From NCBI RefSeq assembly GCF_000226115.1, contig NC_016458.1:8156001-8220000 (forward strand): DNA of 64,000 bases. Direction: 5' to 3'. The notes below the pieces were generated by a model, which saw only the letters and a program-made list of their open reading frames with translations, did no database searches and was not told where the DNA came from. The stretch is from Thermothielavioides terrestris NRRL 8126. Lineage: Eukaryota; Ascomycota; Sordariomycetes; Sordariales; Chaetomiaceae. Position 1 is the stretch's first letter, and each line of letters begins with the position of its first letter. Positions 24,630 through 37,199 of the stretch are shown here, piece by piece. Made by a program: the position numbers and the translations under genes.

Positions 24630-25374
24630 TTATAGGGCGTAGCTAGAAATAAATAAGTTATTTAAATCTGCTATATCGTTAGTGCACCTTTATATTCTTC
24701 CTGCTAACTATATAGCGAGCTCGCTAGCTACATAGCCCTTATATACTAGAATCGCTAGAGCTATCCTATTGATCGAGAGCTATCCTGCTAATCGACCGAG
24801 CCTTTGTAGAGCGACCTACCGAGGAGAGGCGGGGGCGGGAGCGCTAAAAAAACGAGTTATCTACTAAACAAAGAAGTCAGCTATATACGTACGATTAGAG
24901 GGAGCGTTAGAAGGAAGTAGAGGGCATATACACAATTATAATTGCAAGCTAGTATCGCATCGTCATTGTAGTAAGCTAGGCACTTAGGTGGGCTAGGCAC
25001 TTACAAAGATAGTACAAAGGAAGAAAAGGAGAAAAGGGAGCCTAGGAGCTACAAGCCTAGAAGATATACTTAGTAAGGTGGTCTAAGCTCGGAAGGCCTA
25101 GAATCCTATATTTCTTATATTGCAATATTCTAGTAGAAGTTTCAATTCCCCTTTTCTATAGGCGTAGCGAAGGTGCTTAGGACATATCTAGTATACGCTC
25201 TTTACCCCTTTTCCTTTCCTACTATCACTCTAAATATATATATCTTCTATTTAGCTCTATTGTTGCCTTCCTGTTTTAGGCCTAAATAGGCCCTAAATAG
25301 GTGGCCAGATCTAAATAGGCCACTTCCATCTAGGCTGCCTAGGATCGCGCCTATAGAAGAGCAGTTAGATCGAT

Positions 25375-25797
25375 GGAGGCTACGTATATAGGAAGATCGT
25401 AAGCTACGTATACGCCACCTAAACTACTGCTACATAGTTCGCCGCTAGTACACTATCCTATAGACCGAAGTGCAATTGATAGGAACTATGTATATAGCAA
25501 GATCGTAAGCTATATATACGCTACCCAAACTACTGCTACGTAGTTCGTCGCTAGTATACTAGCCTGTAGACCGAAGCACGATCGACGGGAACCATACATA
25601 CAGCAAGATCGCAAGCTACGTATACGCTACCTAAACTACCGCTACGTAGTTCACCGCTAGTATACTATCCCACGGACTGAAGCGCGATCGACAGGAACTA
25701 TATATATAGCAAGATCGTAAGCTATATATACATTACCTAAACTACTGCTATATAGTCCGCTATTGGTATATAAGGCTACGACCTAAAGCGCGGTTAC
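25375..25797. repeat. 106-bp tandem repeat in Gypsy A 3' region, four copies
   Basis: The word GATCGTAAGC (or GATCGCAAGC) recurs at 25,395, 25,501, 25,607 and 25,713, an exact 106-bp period. Each unit also has ACTAC-GCTAC-TAGTTC and GACCGAAG-like words. Differences between units are almost all C/T or G/A, so RIP or related decay acted on separate units. The array lies just upstream of the polypurine tract. Confidence 0.92.
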
Positions 25798-25844
25798 TAC
25801 GCCCCTTAGGCTATAGCACTGTAGTCCCTAGAGTCAGGGACCTT

Positions 25845-25856
25845 GAAGGAGGAGGG
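25845..25856 (+). promoter_or_regulatory. Gypsy A polypurine tract
   Basis: A purine run, GAAGGAGGAGGG, ends three bases before the TG of the 3' LTR. This is the expected site of plus-strand priming in an LTR retrotransposon. Confidence 0.75.
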
Positions 25857-25859
25857 CCC

Positions 25860-26446
25860 TGTCATATCTTAGAACCACCCTAACCTATAGGACCTACTTC
25901 GGCACCTGGCATAGCCCTTAGAACGCGCCTTGAACAACCCTAAGCCTAACCACCTTGCCCTATATCTAGCACCTAGTATAGCCTAGCCAACCCTAGGGCA
26001 CTACGCAAGTTATCTACGTACACTACTAGGGTATATATCAGTAGCCTTAATTATACGAGCCACCTAGAGGAGCGACTAGAGGGGCATAGAGCTAAGCGAA
26101 GTACAGGGCATCTAGTTGTATAAGTATAGGGAACTGAGACACTAGGTCGGCAACAGAGCGGATTAGACGTATTTAGGGAGCTAAGCAGGCGCTATAGGAT
26201 AGCCTAGGAAAGGATCTGCGAGCTTAGGAATAGAGGCTGGCTGATATAGAGGAAGATCGAGGGCTAAGATAGGAGAGATAAGAAGGATAGAATCTATAGG
26301 CAGTAAGAGAGGCTAGCGTTCAATGCAACCACCCGCACCCCCCCCTACCTATAGCTACCCTATAGCGTGTGCTCTACGTGTGCTTTGCTTGTACTTCGTT
26401 ACTTCAACGTATACCCCCTTCCTTCTAGGAGCCCCCGCTCCTAACA
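25860..26446 (+). repeat. Gypsy A 3' LTR (587 bp)
   Basis: It begins TGTCATATC and ends CCTAACA, followed at once by the AAGAC target duplication and resumed LINE copy 3 sequence. It is the same length as the 5' LTR, and most differences are transitions. Confidence 0.93.
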
Positions 26447-26793
26447 AAGACTAGCTACCTTAGGTAGCCAAGGTCTCGAAGGGTGGCTAGGAGCCTAGAA
26501 TAGTTGACTATATCGAAGGCTCTAGAGATATTAAGCTATAGAAGCGAGGCCGCCGCCCGTTGCCTCTAGGCCTCTTAGACCTAGGCCACCACTAGCTGTA
26601 TCGCTAGCTCTATAGACCTATAGGCTTTGTTGCCCATTTGTTCTTTAAGGAGTAGGCTATTAGCTTTGGCAGCCTCTACAACCTTCTTCGCTACTACTGC
26701 CTCTATAACCTTGCTAATAGTGGGCAGTAGAGCGATAGGCCTATAGCTAGCGGGGGTCTAGTAGGCTACTAGAGGCTTGCTAGGCTTCTATAG
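26447..26793 (-). mobile_element. LINE copy 3, segment b
   Basis: This is a short piece of the minus-strand RT region between Gypsy A and Gypsy B, co-linear with about 6,490-6,830 of copy 2. It starts with the right AAGAC duplication of Gypsy A and ends with ATAG, the left duplication of Gypsy B. Confidence 0.92.
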
Positions 26794-27294
26794 TGAATTA
26801 GGGTGATGGACTACCTAGGTATAGGGGACCTAGTTTTTCTATTTTTCTGTTTGTCTTAGAGCATTGCATTCGTTGCTAGGGGAAGTCTGACCCTCTAGTC
26901 ATATGTATTTAAGTGGGCTGAGCCCATCTTCTTCATTAGGAAGTAAGACATTAAGTAGCTATTAATATACGTTCGTTGATACTACGTTGGTAGTCCTCCT
27001 TCTTCTAAGAAGGCTATTGAGCCTCTCCTTCTATTGTTCTACCTCTGTCTAGACGATAGGTATTCGAGCTATTAAGCTCTAACTATATTCTTATTGTCCT
27101 TTCTTATATTTCTACTATATCCTACTAGACGTACCTAAGCTATATATCTTCCTCTTAGAAGATAGCCTTCCTACTACTTAATATATACTATCTTCATCTG
27201 TCTAGAGGGATACTATATTCCTTTAGAAGCTATCTTATATACTTGGTTCTAGGTATAGTAGGGCAGGTTGGTATAGAGGTTTTATACTACTTTA
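26794..27294 (+). repeat. Gypsy B 5' LTR (501 bp)
   Basis: It starts TGAATTAGGGTG and ends ACTTTA, which is CACTTCA in the 3' copy. It is more RIPed than the 3' copy in its second half. The 3' LTR starts TGTAAATTAGGG, so this copy lacks two bases at the start. Confidence 0.9.
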
Positions 27295-28439
27295 AATAGG
27301 GGCTCAATTAGGGAGGAGCTTAGCTCTATATCTAAATAGGATAGTATAGACTACGAAGTTTTCTAAGATCGTAGGACTATACAATACTATATTAATAGCT
27401 ATACAACGACGATATAGCCGACCTATTAAGGCTCTAGTATACTGATACTAGTATCTCTAGGAGGTGCGGAGACCTATTAAGGTATATACGTTCTAGGGGT
27501 TTGTTAAGACCTTGTCCTAGGAGACCTTCCTTTGCCTAGATAGCGTAGAGTATCGAAAAGATATCCTATTATCCTTAATACTTCGAAGACCTATTAAAGC
27601 TTTGTTATTATCAACGTAGTAGTTATAAAACGCTAATCTAATCGAAAGACGATAGTTCTATCCTCCTAAACAAAGATAAGGGTAGAATTTTTATCGATTG
27701 TCATTTTCTTCTCTGGTCTAGCCGAACTAGTTATAAAAGCGGTTAAGCGTAGTAGCTATTTATAAGCTTCTAAGCTCAGAACTATACCTTTATAACACTT
27801 AGCTCCTTTTAATAATATATCTAGTACTGTTTTATATTGGATATAAGGTCTTAACGTAGATATTTACTTTTCTTCTTAAGAGCTATACTCTTACCGCTAT
27901 TATACTAGTTGGGTTTAATATATTAGTTACTAGGGGTATCTAGGTAATCTATAAGGAACCTATAGTCATCCTTTAGGGCCTTTAGACTATATATTCCAAA
28001 GGAACCTAGCTATTTAAAAGGTTTTCTTCCTCTAGATAAACATCGAAGGAGTCGACATTCCTATAGAAGTATATATATCAGTCTTTTTATAGTCTATCGA
28101 TATAGTCATTGCCTTTCTCAAAGACGATAGCTAAGTGTCTAATAACTAGACTCTAGCGATATATATATACACTATCTATAGAAGCTCTAGGAATCCCGTT
28201 GACCTCTATAACACTATTAATCTTAACACTAACCTCTAAGGGAGAGTCCAAGGATATATCTGTCTTATAGCCTTTCTAAGGTATACTAAGCGAAAAAGAC
28301 CTAGCTAAAGTAGCGTAGATACCTCTTCCGTCTTTGCTAAATACCTCTACTCCGTTTGTCTATATAGAGGTATCTATAGTAATACCTTTTAGTTAATCTA
28401 AAGCCGAAGCTCTAAAGAGGATAGCCAAGTATATTCTTA

Positions 28440-29600
28440 CTACTGTACTTAGTACGACCTTTCTAACCCTAGCAAAGGCTAGCCTTTAGGGCTACTTCTC
28501 TAGTTAGAATGCTATACAATGGATCGAGACCTTTAAAGAGATATATAAGGCTTATTAAGTTACTAATGACAAGACCTATATATACCTATTCAAGCTTTAG
28601 TATAACACTACGATCTAGCCTATTATTTGTTATTAGGAGAAAAAGGACTAAGATATCTAAGCTACTTTTAAAGCTAAGTTCTTAAAGCGCTAGAAGGGCA
28701 ACGATCCTAAGTAGTATAGTAACGGAGGTTACCTTTATAATCTAATCGAAAGGAGATACTAGCTAGTTAGCAAAGTTATCTACAACCACTTCGAATTAAT
28801 TAACTATATATACGCTATTGCCCTTGCCAAAGTTTATAAGGAGCTATAGTATATAATCGTTCCAACGGTATAGTGTACACTTAATTAACGGATCTAAGTA
28901 GCTTTTAAGGACCATTAGTATACTCTAAAGAAGGACGACAAGGACTCTATCTATACTACGAAGTAGATAGACTTCCTTAAGTTTATTTAGGATACTCTTT
29001 AGAAGGGTCTTAACGTAGAAGACCTCTTCCTTAAGACCTACGAGCGTAAGATCGATCTATAGAAGTACTACTTATCTCTGGCTACGCCTACTATTAAGAC
29101 GACTCCTAAGTCGTAGAAGTAGGAAGAAAAGGAGCTAAAGAAAGCTCTTATACCTATATCCAACGATATCGACGATCTAGCTAATTAACTTTAGTGTCTA
29201 TATATCTAGAAGCAGAAGATCGCTAAGTAGTTTAAGTAGAAGATTAAGGCCCTCCGTTTATATAGAATCGATCCTACTTCTAATAAGATTAAGGTTCTCT
29301 AAACGTATTTCTAGCAGTAGCGGAGTCGTTTATAGGAGAGATACATTAGCTTCGTCACTAGTCTATATATTGATAGTTGTCCTCCTAGCTATAGTAGACC
29401 TATAAGTTCTAGCTATTGCTACTACTATAGTGACTTTGACTATATAGTTCTTAAGTATATAGAGGCTATAAAAGCTATAGCTATAGGTCTAATATATTAC
29501 AAAGGTATAGATTACTGCTTTGGTAATAGGAGTAAGAAGGGCTATATACTAGCTAAGATGATCACCTTTACAAAGGTAGATGTTGACAATATATAAGAGG
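28440..29600 (+). pseudogene. Gypsy B gag relic
   Basis: Read through its stops, the frame gives a gag-like protein with a knuckle at 29,417-29,458. The pattern is Cys, two residues, Tyr, four residues, Tyr, four residues, Tyr. This is exactly the CX2CX4HX4C spacing, with three of the four ligands turned to Tyr as RIP of TGY or CAY codons would do. A second Cys follows (DYCFGNRSKKG). The 1.1 kb between the 5' LTR and this region holds no domain I could recognise. Confidence 0.7.
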
Positions 29601-30729
29601 TTAGCAAGATCGACTAGCTTATTCTTATATATATAGCCTATTGCCTACAATATAATAGCTACCCTATATACTAAGTGTACTATTATAAGTATAAACGTCT
29701 AAATAGTCGCCTATTCAAGCTAGATATATCCCTAGTGCTAAATAAATACTACCTCTAGTAGCCTAAGCTATATTAAGAGCTTATAACTATCTAGATAACG
29801 ATTAATCGTCTTATATACAAAGGGGAGCCTAAGCTTATCTCCGCCTTCTATTATATAGCGTTTAATCAGTTGTCGTTTTATATAGTCTTATTAAAGGGAG
29901 GTTATATCTTAACTTAGAAGGTTGTCCTACGACCTACGCTAAAGGCTAACGAATTCTACTAACTACCTTTTCCTCTCTCTAGCTAGACCGAGGGGGAAGC
30001 TAAGGAGAAAGTGGATAAGGAAGTAGAGACTATACTTTAGAATATACCGCCTACTAAGTGTCGGTTTACTAAAGACGAAAGGGAAGATAATATCTAGATA
30101 GGCGGTACTCCTACACCTTTAGCGGAGCCTCCTTATATAACTATCCTTAAGAACCTAGCTATAGTAAATCGTATAAAGAAAGAGGAGCTATAGTCTAAGC
30201 CGCCTACGCTAAAGGTTGCTATATTGCCTTTATATATAAAGGATATAATCTATACTACAATGAAAGTGAAGATTGGTCTAACCTTTGACGACTTAGTCTA
30301 TATCTCACCTAAATATAAAGACGCTCTAATTGTATACCTATAGAGCATTTCTACTAATATCGAGGTTATCGACTATAAAGGGTCTAGTATTCCTAAGCCT
30401 AATAGGTTAGCTACTATACTAAAAGACATAGAGGTCTATATATAGGCTCTATATACCAATGTAAATACACTTAGTAGCCTTCGCTCTAGCTAGACTAAGA
30501 TAGTTCTAGCAATCTTTAGAGTCACTAAGGACAGCGTATAGAGTATCTATATAGGAAGCCTCTAGGAGTATTAGATTCGTAAAGGTCCGCCTAGAGACGT
30601 TGACGATTATATCTATACCCTACTTTAGAAATCTGTCTTAACGCTTTTGGTCTTAGAGTATATAGAACTTAGTGTAATAATAAGAATATAGTCATTACCC
30701 ACTCTATATATCTAGTTCGAGAAAGGTCA

Positions 30730-33700
30730 TTATAATAAGTATCTTACCCTAATCGACTCTGGTTTATAGTACAACTATATCTCGATAAACGTCGTTAAGA
30801 AATATATACTACTATACTAGTTTACTAAAGTTGTTTCAAAAGGTCTTTATAGCTTAGCACTATTCCTTAGAGAGACCTAAGTCGCTCTTTACCTAGGTAG
30901 AGTCGGTATCAACCTTCACTTCTTTATAACCAAGGACACCGCTAGTAGATATAAAGCAATCCTCGGTATACCGTTCATCAAAGATACTACTCTAACCTTC
31001 GATTACTATAATAGTAATCTAATTACTACTAATCTACTTATAGAAGGAAAGATAATCTAGGTATACATTATTTCTAAGAAGATTGCCTAGTAGAGCTATC
31101 TACTATCTCTAATGTAACTAGCTGTTTAAGAACAATTCTAGGGATTAACAAAGAGTCCTAAAAGAATCCTTGACTAGGTAGAGATAGAGGAAGGTGAGAC
31201 TGCCCTCGGTTTCCTCGACGATAATATAGGTAAAGCAATTTTTTATCTTGTTTTATAGAAGTCCTATATACCGCTCCTTAGCACTCTTTTTCACGTTACA
31301 TATTCTTATTCTTTATCTTCTCCGTCTAGACGGACAGAGATCGAATTGTTATCTTATTTAAGAGGGAAGAGGGGGACCCTAGTCGGAAGCCCCTTTTCCA
31401 ACTAGAGGCTAAGGTAGGGATTTAAGCGTAAGGTTAGATGTACTTTAAAGACGTTTATACTCTAGAAGAATGTTGTAAATAAGGTTCGACTAGTCGATTT
31501 AATACTATTAGATAGCTCTATACTAGAAGGAGACCTATTATAGCGAGAAAAGCGGCTTGTAAAGGCCAAGGCAAAGATACAGTTTAAAAAGGAATGGGAC
31601 GATCTTGTAGTCCCCTATTTCTTAGATCTTAAGCTAGACTCGAGGCTTACTAAGGAGCGCCTTTAAGCGATGCTTACCACTATAGACGGGTTCTTTAATA
31701 AGCTAGAAAAGGAGATATTCGTTAAGATCTTACGAAACTAAGAAGCTATGCTTATATAGGATTTCACTAAGTATAGATATATCTATAAGAATGTTGTCCT
31801 GCCCTAGTATATCAAGACTATCCTATATAAGGCCTAGTAGAGCAAGTCTATTCCAATTCCAAAACCGCTAATATAGAAGGTCATTAATCTGCTTAGAGAG
31901 AGGCGGATATATAGGATTATCGAGTATAGCTATATAAGCTATTGTAATAACTAGTTCCTTGTTCTTAAGAAGGACGGTGGATTATAGCTTATTAATGATG
32001 TTTAAAAGGCCAATGCTATAACGATCTACAACGCTTTCGTCCCACCTGCTATAGAGGAATTTAATAAGGACTTCGGTAGCTATAAGCTAATGTTTCTCTT
32101 AGATCTCTTCTCTAGTTACAACTAGGTCAATCTCGATAAGTAGAGCCGCGATTTAACGACCTTTTCAACGCTGATTAGTCTCTTCTATATATATATACTA
32201 CCGATAGAGGGTATAAATTCTATTGCCTAGTTCTAGCAAGCTATAACGACGATCTTTGGTGACCTTATCCTAGATGTCTATCGAGTCTACCTAGACAATA
32301 TCGTAGTAAAAGGCCCTCGATCTAATTATAATAGCCATCTAGATAAAGGGGGACGTCGCAAATTTATTGTCGAGTATCTTAAAAATATTGATACAGTATT
32401 GCTAAATATAGAGCTAGTAGGTACGACTATCGCTATAGTAAAGTCGAAGTAGGTGTAGCTAAAAGCGGTCTTACTTGGTTATCTTTATATACTTGATAGG
32501 CGCCTTCCTAAGGAAGTAAAGGTAATTAAGATAAGGGAGTAGAAGACCTATTCTAACGTTAAGGAGGTATATACCTTCGTTGGAATAGTCGGATACTACT
32601 GGATCTAGATTAAGGGCTTTACAATTATCGCGATTCCTCTTTATACTTTAATGAAGAAGGATACTAAGTAGACTTAGGGGCCTATTAAGTAGAAGGCGAT
32701 AGACAAGCTAAAGGAGAAAATCACTACTGCTCTAGTCTTTATAACGCTTATTTATAGCGATCCGTAGTATAGTATAATCTTCCTAGTTTACAACGCTAGT
32801 ATCCTCGGCTAAGGAGGTATACTTGAGTAGGTTGGTCCCGATAGTAAGAGATACCTATATAAGTTCGAGAGTAGCATCTAGTTAAAGGTAGAGAAGCGGT
32901 ATAATACTATAAAGAGGGAGCTAAGGGGGCTACTCTTCCTCTTAAAGCGTTTTCGCTACTACCTTTTTAACGTACATTTTACTATAGAGACTAATACTCT
33001 AGTTCTAGTCTATTAGCTCAATAGTACTATAAGCGATATTCTAAGTACTCTTATAATGCGCTAGATTGCTTAGATCCGCCTATTCGACTTCGAGGTTAAG
33101 TATATCCTAGGCCCTAAGAACGTTATAGCCAACGCGTTGTCCTATAAGCTACCTAGGCCCTCTGACCACGTAGAGAAGGAGTTGGAGGAGGATATCGACG
33201 ACTAGGTCGACGCTTAAATCTTTGTTAACTATATAGGCGAAGAGACTTTATATCTAGAGGGGAGACTGGAACCTGTCCACCTTTGGGATAGTTACTTTTA
33301 GCGCTTCTAGGACATCGCCTACTTCCTATCGACGATAGAAGCTCCATCTAGCTATAGTCTATACTAGAAGCGACATTAGCTTAAAAGGGAAGCGTTGAAA
33401 TACTTTGTTGAAGATTGTTACCTTTTCCTCCGAAGTATAAATCACGTATAGTGCTATAGGCGCGTTGTTAATACCCTTAAAGAGAGGCGTTTAATCTTCG
33501 ACCGGTGCTATAGCGAGGTTGGCTATTGTAGGAGAAAGGCGATATACCAACAAGTAACGAACTACTACTACTAGTGTAGGATATATAAAGATGTTGTAGA
33601 GTGGATTTAGGCTTATATACCGTATTAAGTGTACAATGCTTAGAGATTCGAGGAAGTAGTAGGTTAGACAGCGTTTCTGCCTTTTCCTTTTACTAAATGG

Positions 33701-34450
33701 CACTTTAATATCCAATATATGCCGTCTAGCTATAGAGAGAAGAAGTGTTTCCTTGTTGAGGCTCGCGACGATCTTATAGGATACGTCGAAGCTAAGATCC
33801 TACTAAACAAGTCCTCTAAGGCTATTAAGTCCTTTATTATATAGTATATCCTTTGTCGCTAGGGCTACCCTATTGTTGTAGTTGTCAACGGAGGCTCTAA
33901 GTTTAAAGGCGAAGTTAAAGAGATCCTCTATAAACTATAGATCAAGAAAGTCATTATCTCGCTATATAATTTGTATACGAACGGAGTAAATGAGGCTAGC
34001 TATATCCTAATTACTACCTTGCTTATAAAGATAACTAATAGTATAGGAAAGAGGTAGAGGGAGCTCCTTCTATATATTTTATATATAGATCGTACAACTA
34101 TTAGGGGCTCTTATAGAATGTCTCCCTTCTTTCTTGCCTACAACTATAAGCCTATTAGTCTAGTCGAGTTTAATGTTCTTACCTAGCGAATTTTTGCCTA
34201 GGACTCTATCTATACCTAGATAGAGGGAGAGGATTCTGCTAGACGCTATACGAAGCTCATTGCCCTCTATACTCGTGTCCTCTAGGAAGCTGAGTATAAC
34301 TACGAGATTGCTGTTAAATAGGTTACTATAGCTCGTAAAAAGCTAGCTAAACGCTATAATAAGGCCTATAAATACAAATTTCACCTAGAAAACGTAGTAA
34401 TATCTATTAGCAATTTTATCCTCGTCTACAACAATATTTAGCAGCTAGAT
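30730..34450 (+). pseudogene. Gypsy B pol relic (PR, RT, RNase H, integrase)
   Basis: Protease: TLIDSG at about 30,750, then AILGIPF near 30,960. RT: 31,780-32,560, with FLVLKKDGG, LFLLDLFSSYN and VYLDNIVV, where the second Asp of YxDD is Asn. RNase H: 32,760-33,130, ending in the region ILGPKNVIANALS. Integrase: an HHCC-like zinc region at 33,490-33,650, with several ligands changed to Tyr; the catalytic core at 33,690-34,150 has VVNGGSKF where an Asp is expected, and Glu in NEASYI. A chromodomain was not recognised. The order is that of Ty3/Gypsy. The copy cannot be active. Confidence 0.9.
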
Positions 34451-35569
34451 ATAAGCTTAGTCTAGAAGCTAGAGTATCGCTAGTTTAGCCCATTCTATAT
34501 TCAGATAATCAAAGACTAAGACACTTACTTCCTAGAGACTTTAGACGGTATACCTATTTAGACACTATATCCTCTAAACTATATAAAGAAGTTCTTTAAA
34601 CTAGATAACGTCTAGCTAGAAGTGGACGGTATAAACCTATTCCTTTACTTAGAGGGGTATAGCAACGACGAACATTGCTACAACAGTCGCTATAGCGAAG
34701 TATAGAATAGTAGGGGAGCTAATCCTAACCCTAGTGCTAGCTAAGGCTCAGCTGCTTTAGTACGCTACAATAGCGAAATATACTAACTTAATAGTCGCTT
34801 AAGCTCTCACTATAATAGGGAGATATATACTAGACACTTCTAGAGAGAATACTACTACCTCAACGGTCGCTTAAAGCTCTATAAAGATAGCGAAGGGGGG
34901 TCTAGCGCCGCTAAAGACAACTAGAATACTAGCGACTAGACTATAGGTTGTTACCCCTATTAACTAGCTAAGAATTCTAATAGTAGCTAACTGGTCGAGC
35001 TTCCTCGTAGTAGCAAACTATATAGCGCCTTAACTAGTCGACGGCACTACCTTAGCGATCCTTATTACGCTTATAGCGACGGCCTACCGAGGGAGGAAAC
35101 TGCGTAAACAGTCGTAGAAGACGCTACAATTGCAGTAGAGGAAGAGGTCCTTAAGGAAGAAACCCCTAGTCGTGCTATAGCGCCTTAGGCTAGCTAGACT
35201 TACTCAACTACGAAGGGGGCAAGGAAGGAGCGACCTCGTTAGGAGCTTATTATCGAAATCTCCTATAGAAAGCCACCTAGTTTTTAACACTAGCCCTCTA
35301 GACATATAGGGATATACGTTCTAGAAGGGGGGGAGGGCGTAGAAGCTGCTACCTCTAATAGTTTCACTAGCGTTTAGCTACGTTTCCTTCCTAATACCTA
35401 TTGTTATATTAGCCTCCTACTCGCTAGTAATATCTCCGTTAGCTATATCTCACTTAGTCTTCGTCTATCTACTATCCTTCGCTTGTTTTTAGCCCTCAAG
35501 GCCTTATTCTTTTTTACTAGTACCTAAGTTTTCCTCCTAAGGGGTGACCTTGCTCTTAGAAGCTTTATA

Positions 35570-36722
35570 GTTATTTATACCTTTTTCTTTTCACTTCTGC
35601 CCTCTAGATAGATAGTTTCTATTGTATAGGACTAAGTTTCTTAGAGCTAAAACCAAGGCTAAGAAAAATCTATAATTAGGGTATATAGTCTCTTAATCTG
35701 CTATCTATAAGCTAAGCTCTTAGACTATATCTTACCCCTTACTTATCCTTGTCCATTGTCTCCGTCCTTTAGCGACGTAAGCTCTTATAGTTAGCCTAGT
35801 ACTACGCTATTTGCTCTTTAATAGTATCCTCTAGTAGGATAAACCACTCTTAGCCCACCTCTTCTAGGTGTAGCTTTAGCCTAGGATTGTTCTTCAGATT
35901 ATATAGAAGGTAGCCCTATAAAATCAAATCCTAAGCTAGGTACTTCTAATTGTTCCTATAGACGTAAGTCTAGGTACATTCCTTCTCTAACTAGATATAG
36001 TTGGTATACTTATTAGTAAAGAGAAGAGTAAAAGAAGCGTAGCTATTGAAGAGCTAAGTTATATAGATATCCCTATCTTTGCTAAAAGGAGTTGTCGAAC
36101 ACTAGTACGAAAGTTTATAGCTTTAGCAAGGAACTTTGTTGCTATAGGAGTATTAGTCTTCCTTTGCCTAGAGGGTAAGTACAAAAGAGAAGTGTAGCAC
36201 TTATTTACGACCCTATACCTAGATCAAGAGAGCTAAAGCTCGGTTTAGGCATATAGTAAGATAATATATTTAACGCCTAAGTAGTCTATTATTGTAATGC
36301 TCTATAAACACTAGACGAAGAACCAAAGTGTCATAGTACCGTTCAATTATATCAACTAGCCTATTGTCGATATAAACCAATCGCTATATCCTATATTAAT
36401 CTTGCTAATTGCTTAGTAGGACCTATTGGATATATAGCAATTTAACGTTTAGTCAGGAGATCTTAATTATATCGTAGATAGCCTTATATTCGACTAAGAT
36501 TATAGTATATTCGTCAGTATAGCGTTTATCTTTTAGCATTGGCAGATCCTTTATCTTGCTTTAGACTACCTAGATATACTTCTAGGCTATAAAGATCGTT
36601 GTTTTTAGTACTAGCGAGAGATCGATCTAGCAGTTTATAATCCTATATAATAGTGGCCTCTAGTCACTTACTTTATCGATAATTTCCTACGACGCGTCGT
36701 AGGTACGCTAGCTGCTTAGCAT
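35570..36722 (-). pseudogene. Antisense accessory ORF of Gypsy B (unknown family)
   Basis: On the minus strand, an ATG at 36,722-36,720 opens a frame that stays coherent for over 300 codons once TAG and TAA are taken as RIPed Gln or Trp codons. Readable parts include EIIDKVSD, a run around residues LPMLKDKRYTDEYTI, IDNRLVDIIERYYDTLVL, and a later FSKDRDIYIT segment. Codon sense is better than in the other five frames here. I recognise no family. It lies between integrase and the Ulp1-like frame and diverges from the latter, so the 36,723-37,200 interval could have served both. The 3' limit is uncertain. Confidence 0.45.
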
Positions 36723-37199
36723 TATAGTTTCTAGGTTACAAATTTATATATAGGAGCTATATGCGAATTTAAAAGGGAAGTGGAAGACTCGACCACTAAG
36801 AACCCAATTTGCCTAGAGAGACAAGGGTACTAGAATAAAGTGGCGAGAAGGTTAAAGAAAGAAAATGCTTCTAAGATAGCAAAGAGGAGAGGAAGGCCTT
36901 AAGAAATCAGGGGGCGAACGCTTATTTCTAGCTAATTAATAGGCGCTATAAGCCTTATCTATTTTCTTTCGCCTAGTTTAGAAAAGAGCTAAGTAGCCCT
37001 TCTACCTTCGAAGGCTTATCTACCCCCTTTTTTTAATCCTCCTACTAGCTCTCTTACGATCAACTATTTCTTTCGCCTCGCCTACTATACCTTGGATTTT
37101 CTTATAATCGCTTTAATCGGTCTAGATCTTTCTATCTAGAGAGCGATTTTTCTATTAAGCTAAATTTTTATATACTATCGTAAACATTGCTATAGGTTG

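Larger units (their letters stand above)
15512..26446 (+). mobile_element. Gypsy A: complete LTR retrotransposon with chromodomain (10.9 kb)
   Basis: Two LTRs of equal length (587 bp) flank gag, pol and a long 3' region. The 5-bp target duplication AAGAC occurs at 15,507-15,511 and 26,447-26,451; the empty site in LINE copy 2 reads AAAAC. The pol order protease, RT, RNase H, integrase, chromodomain is that of Gypsy chromoviruses. LINE copy 4 is inserted at 22,699-24,037; without it the element is about 9.6 kb. Between pol and the 3' LTR lie an antisense reading frame and a 106-bp tandem array. RIP stops interrupt all frames. Confidence 0.93.

Noticed and set aside
25375..25797. CRISPR-like array
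   Set aside because: The whole 106-bp unit repeats with no unique spacers, inside a fungal retrotransposon; it is an ordinary tandem repeat.
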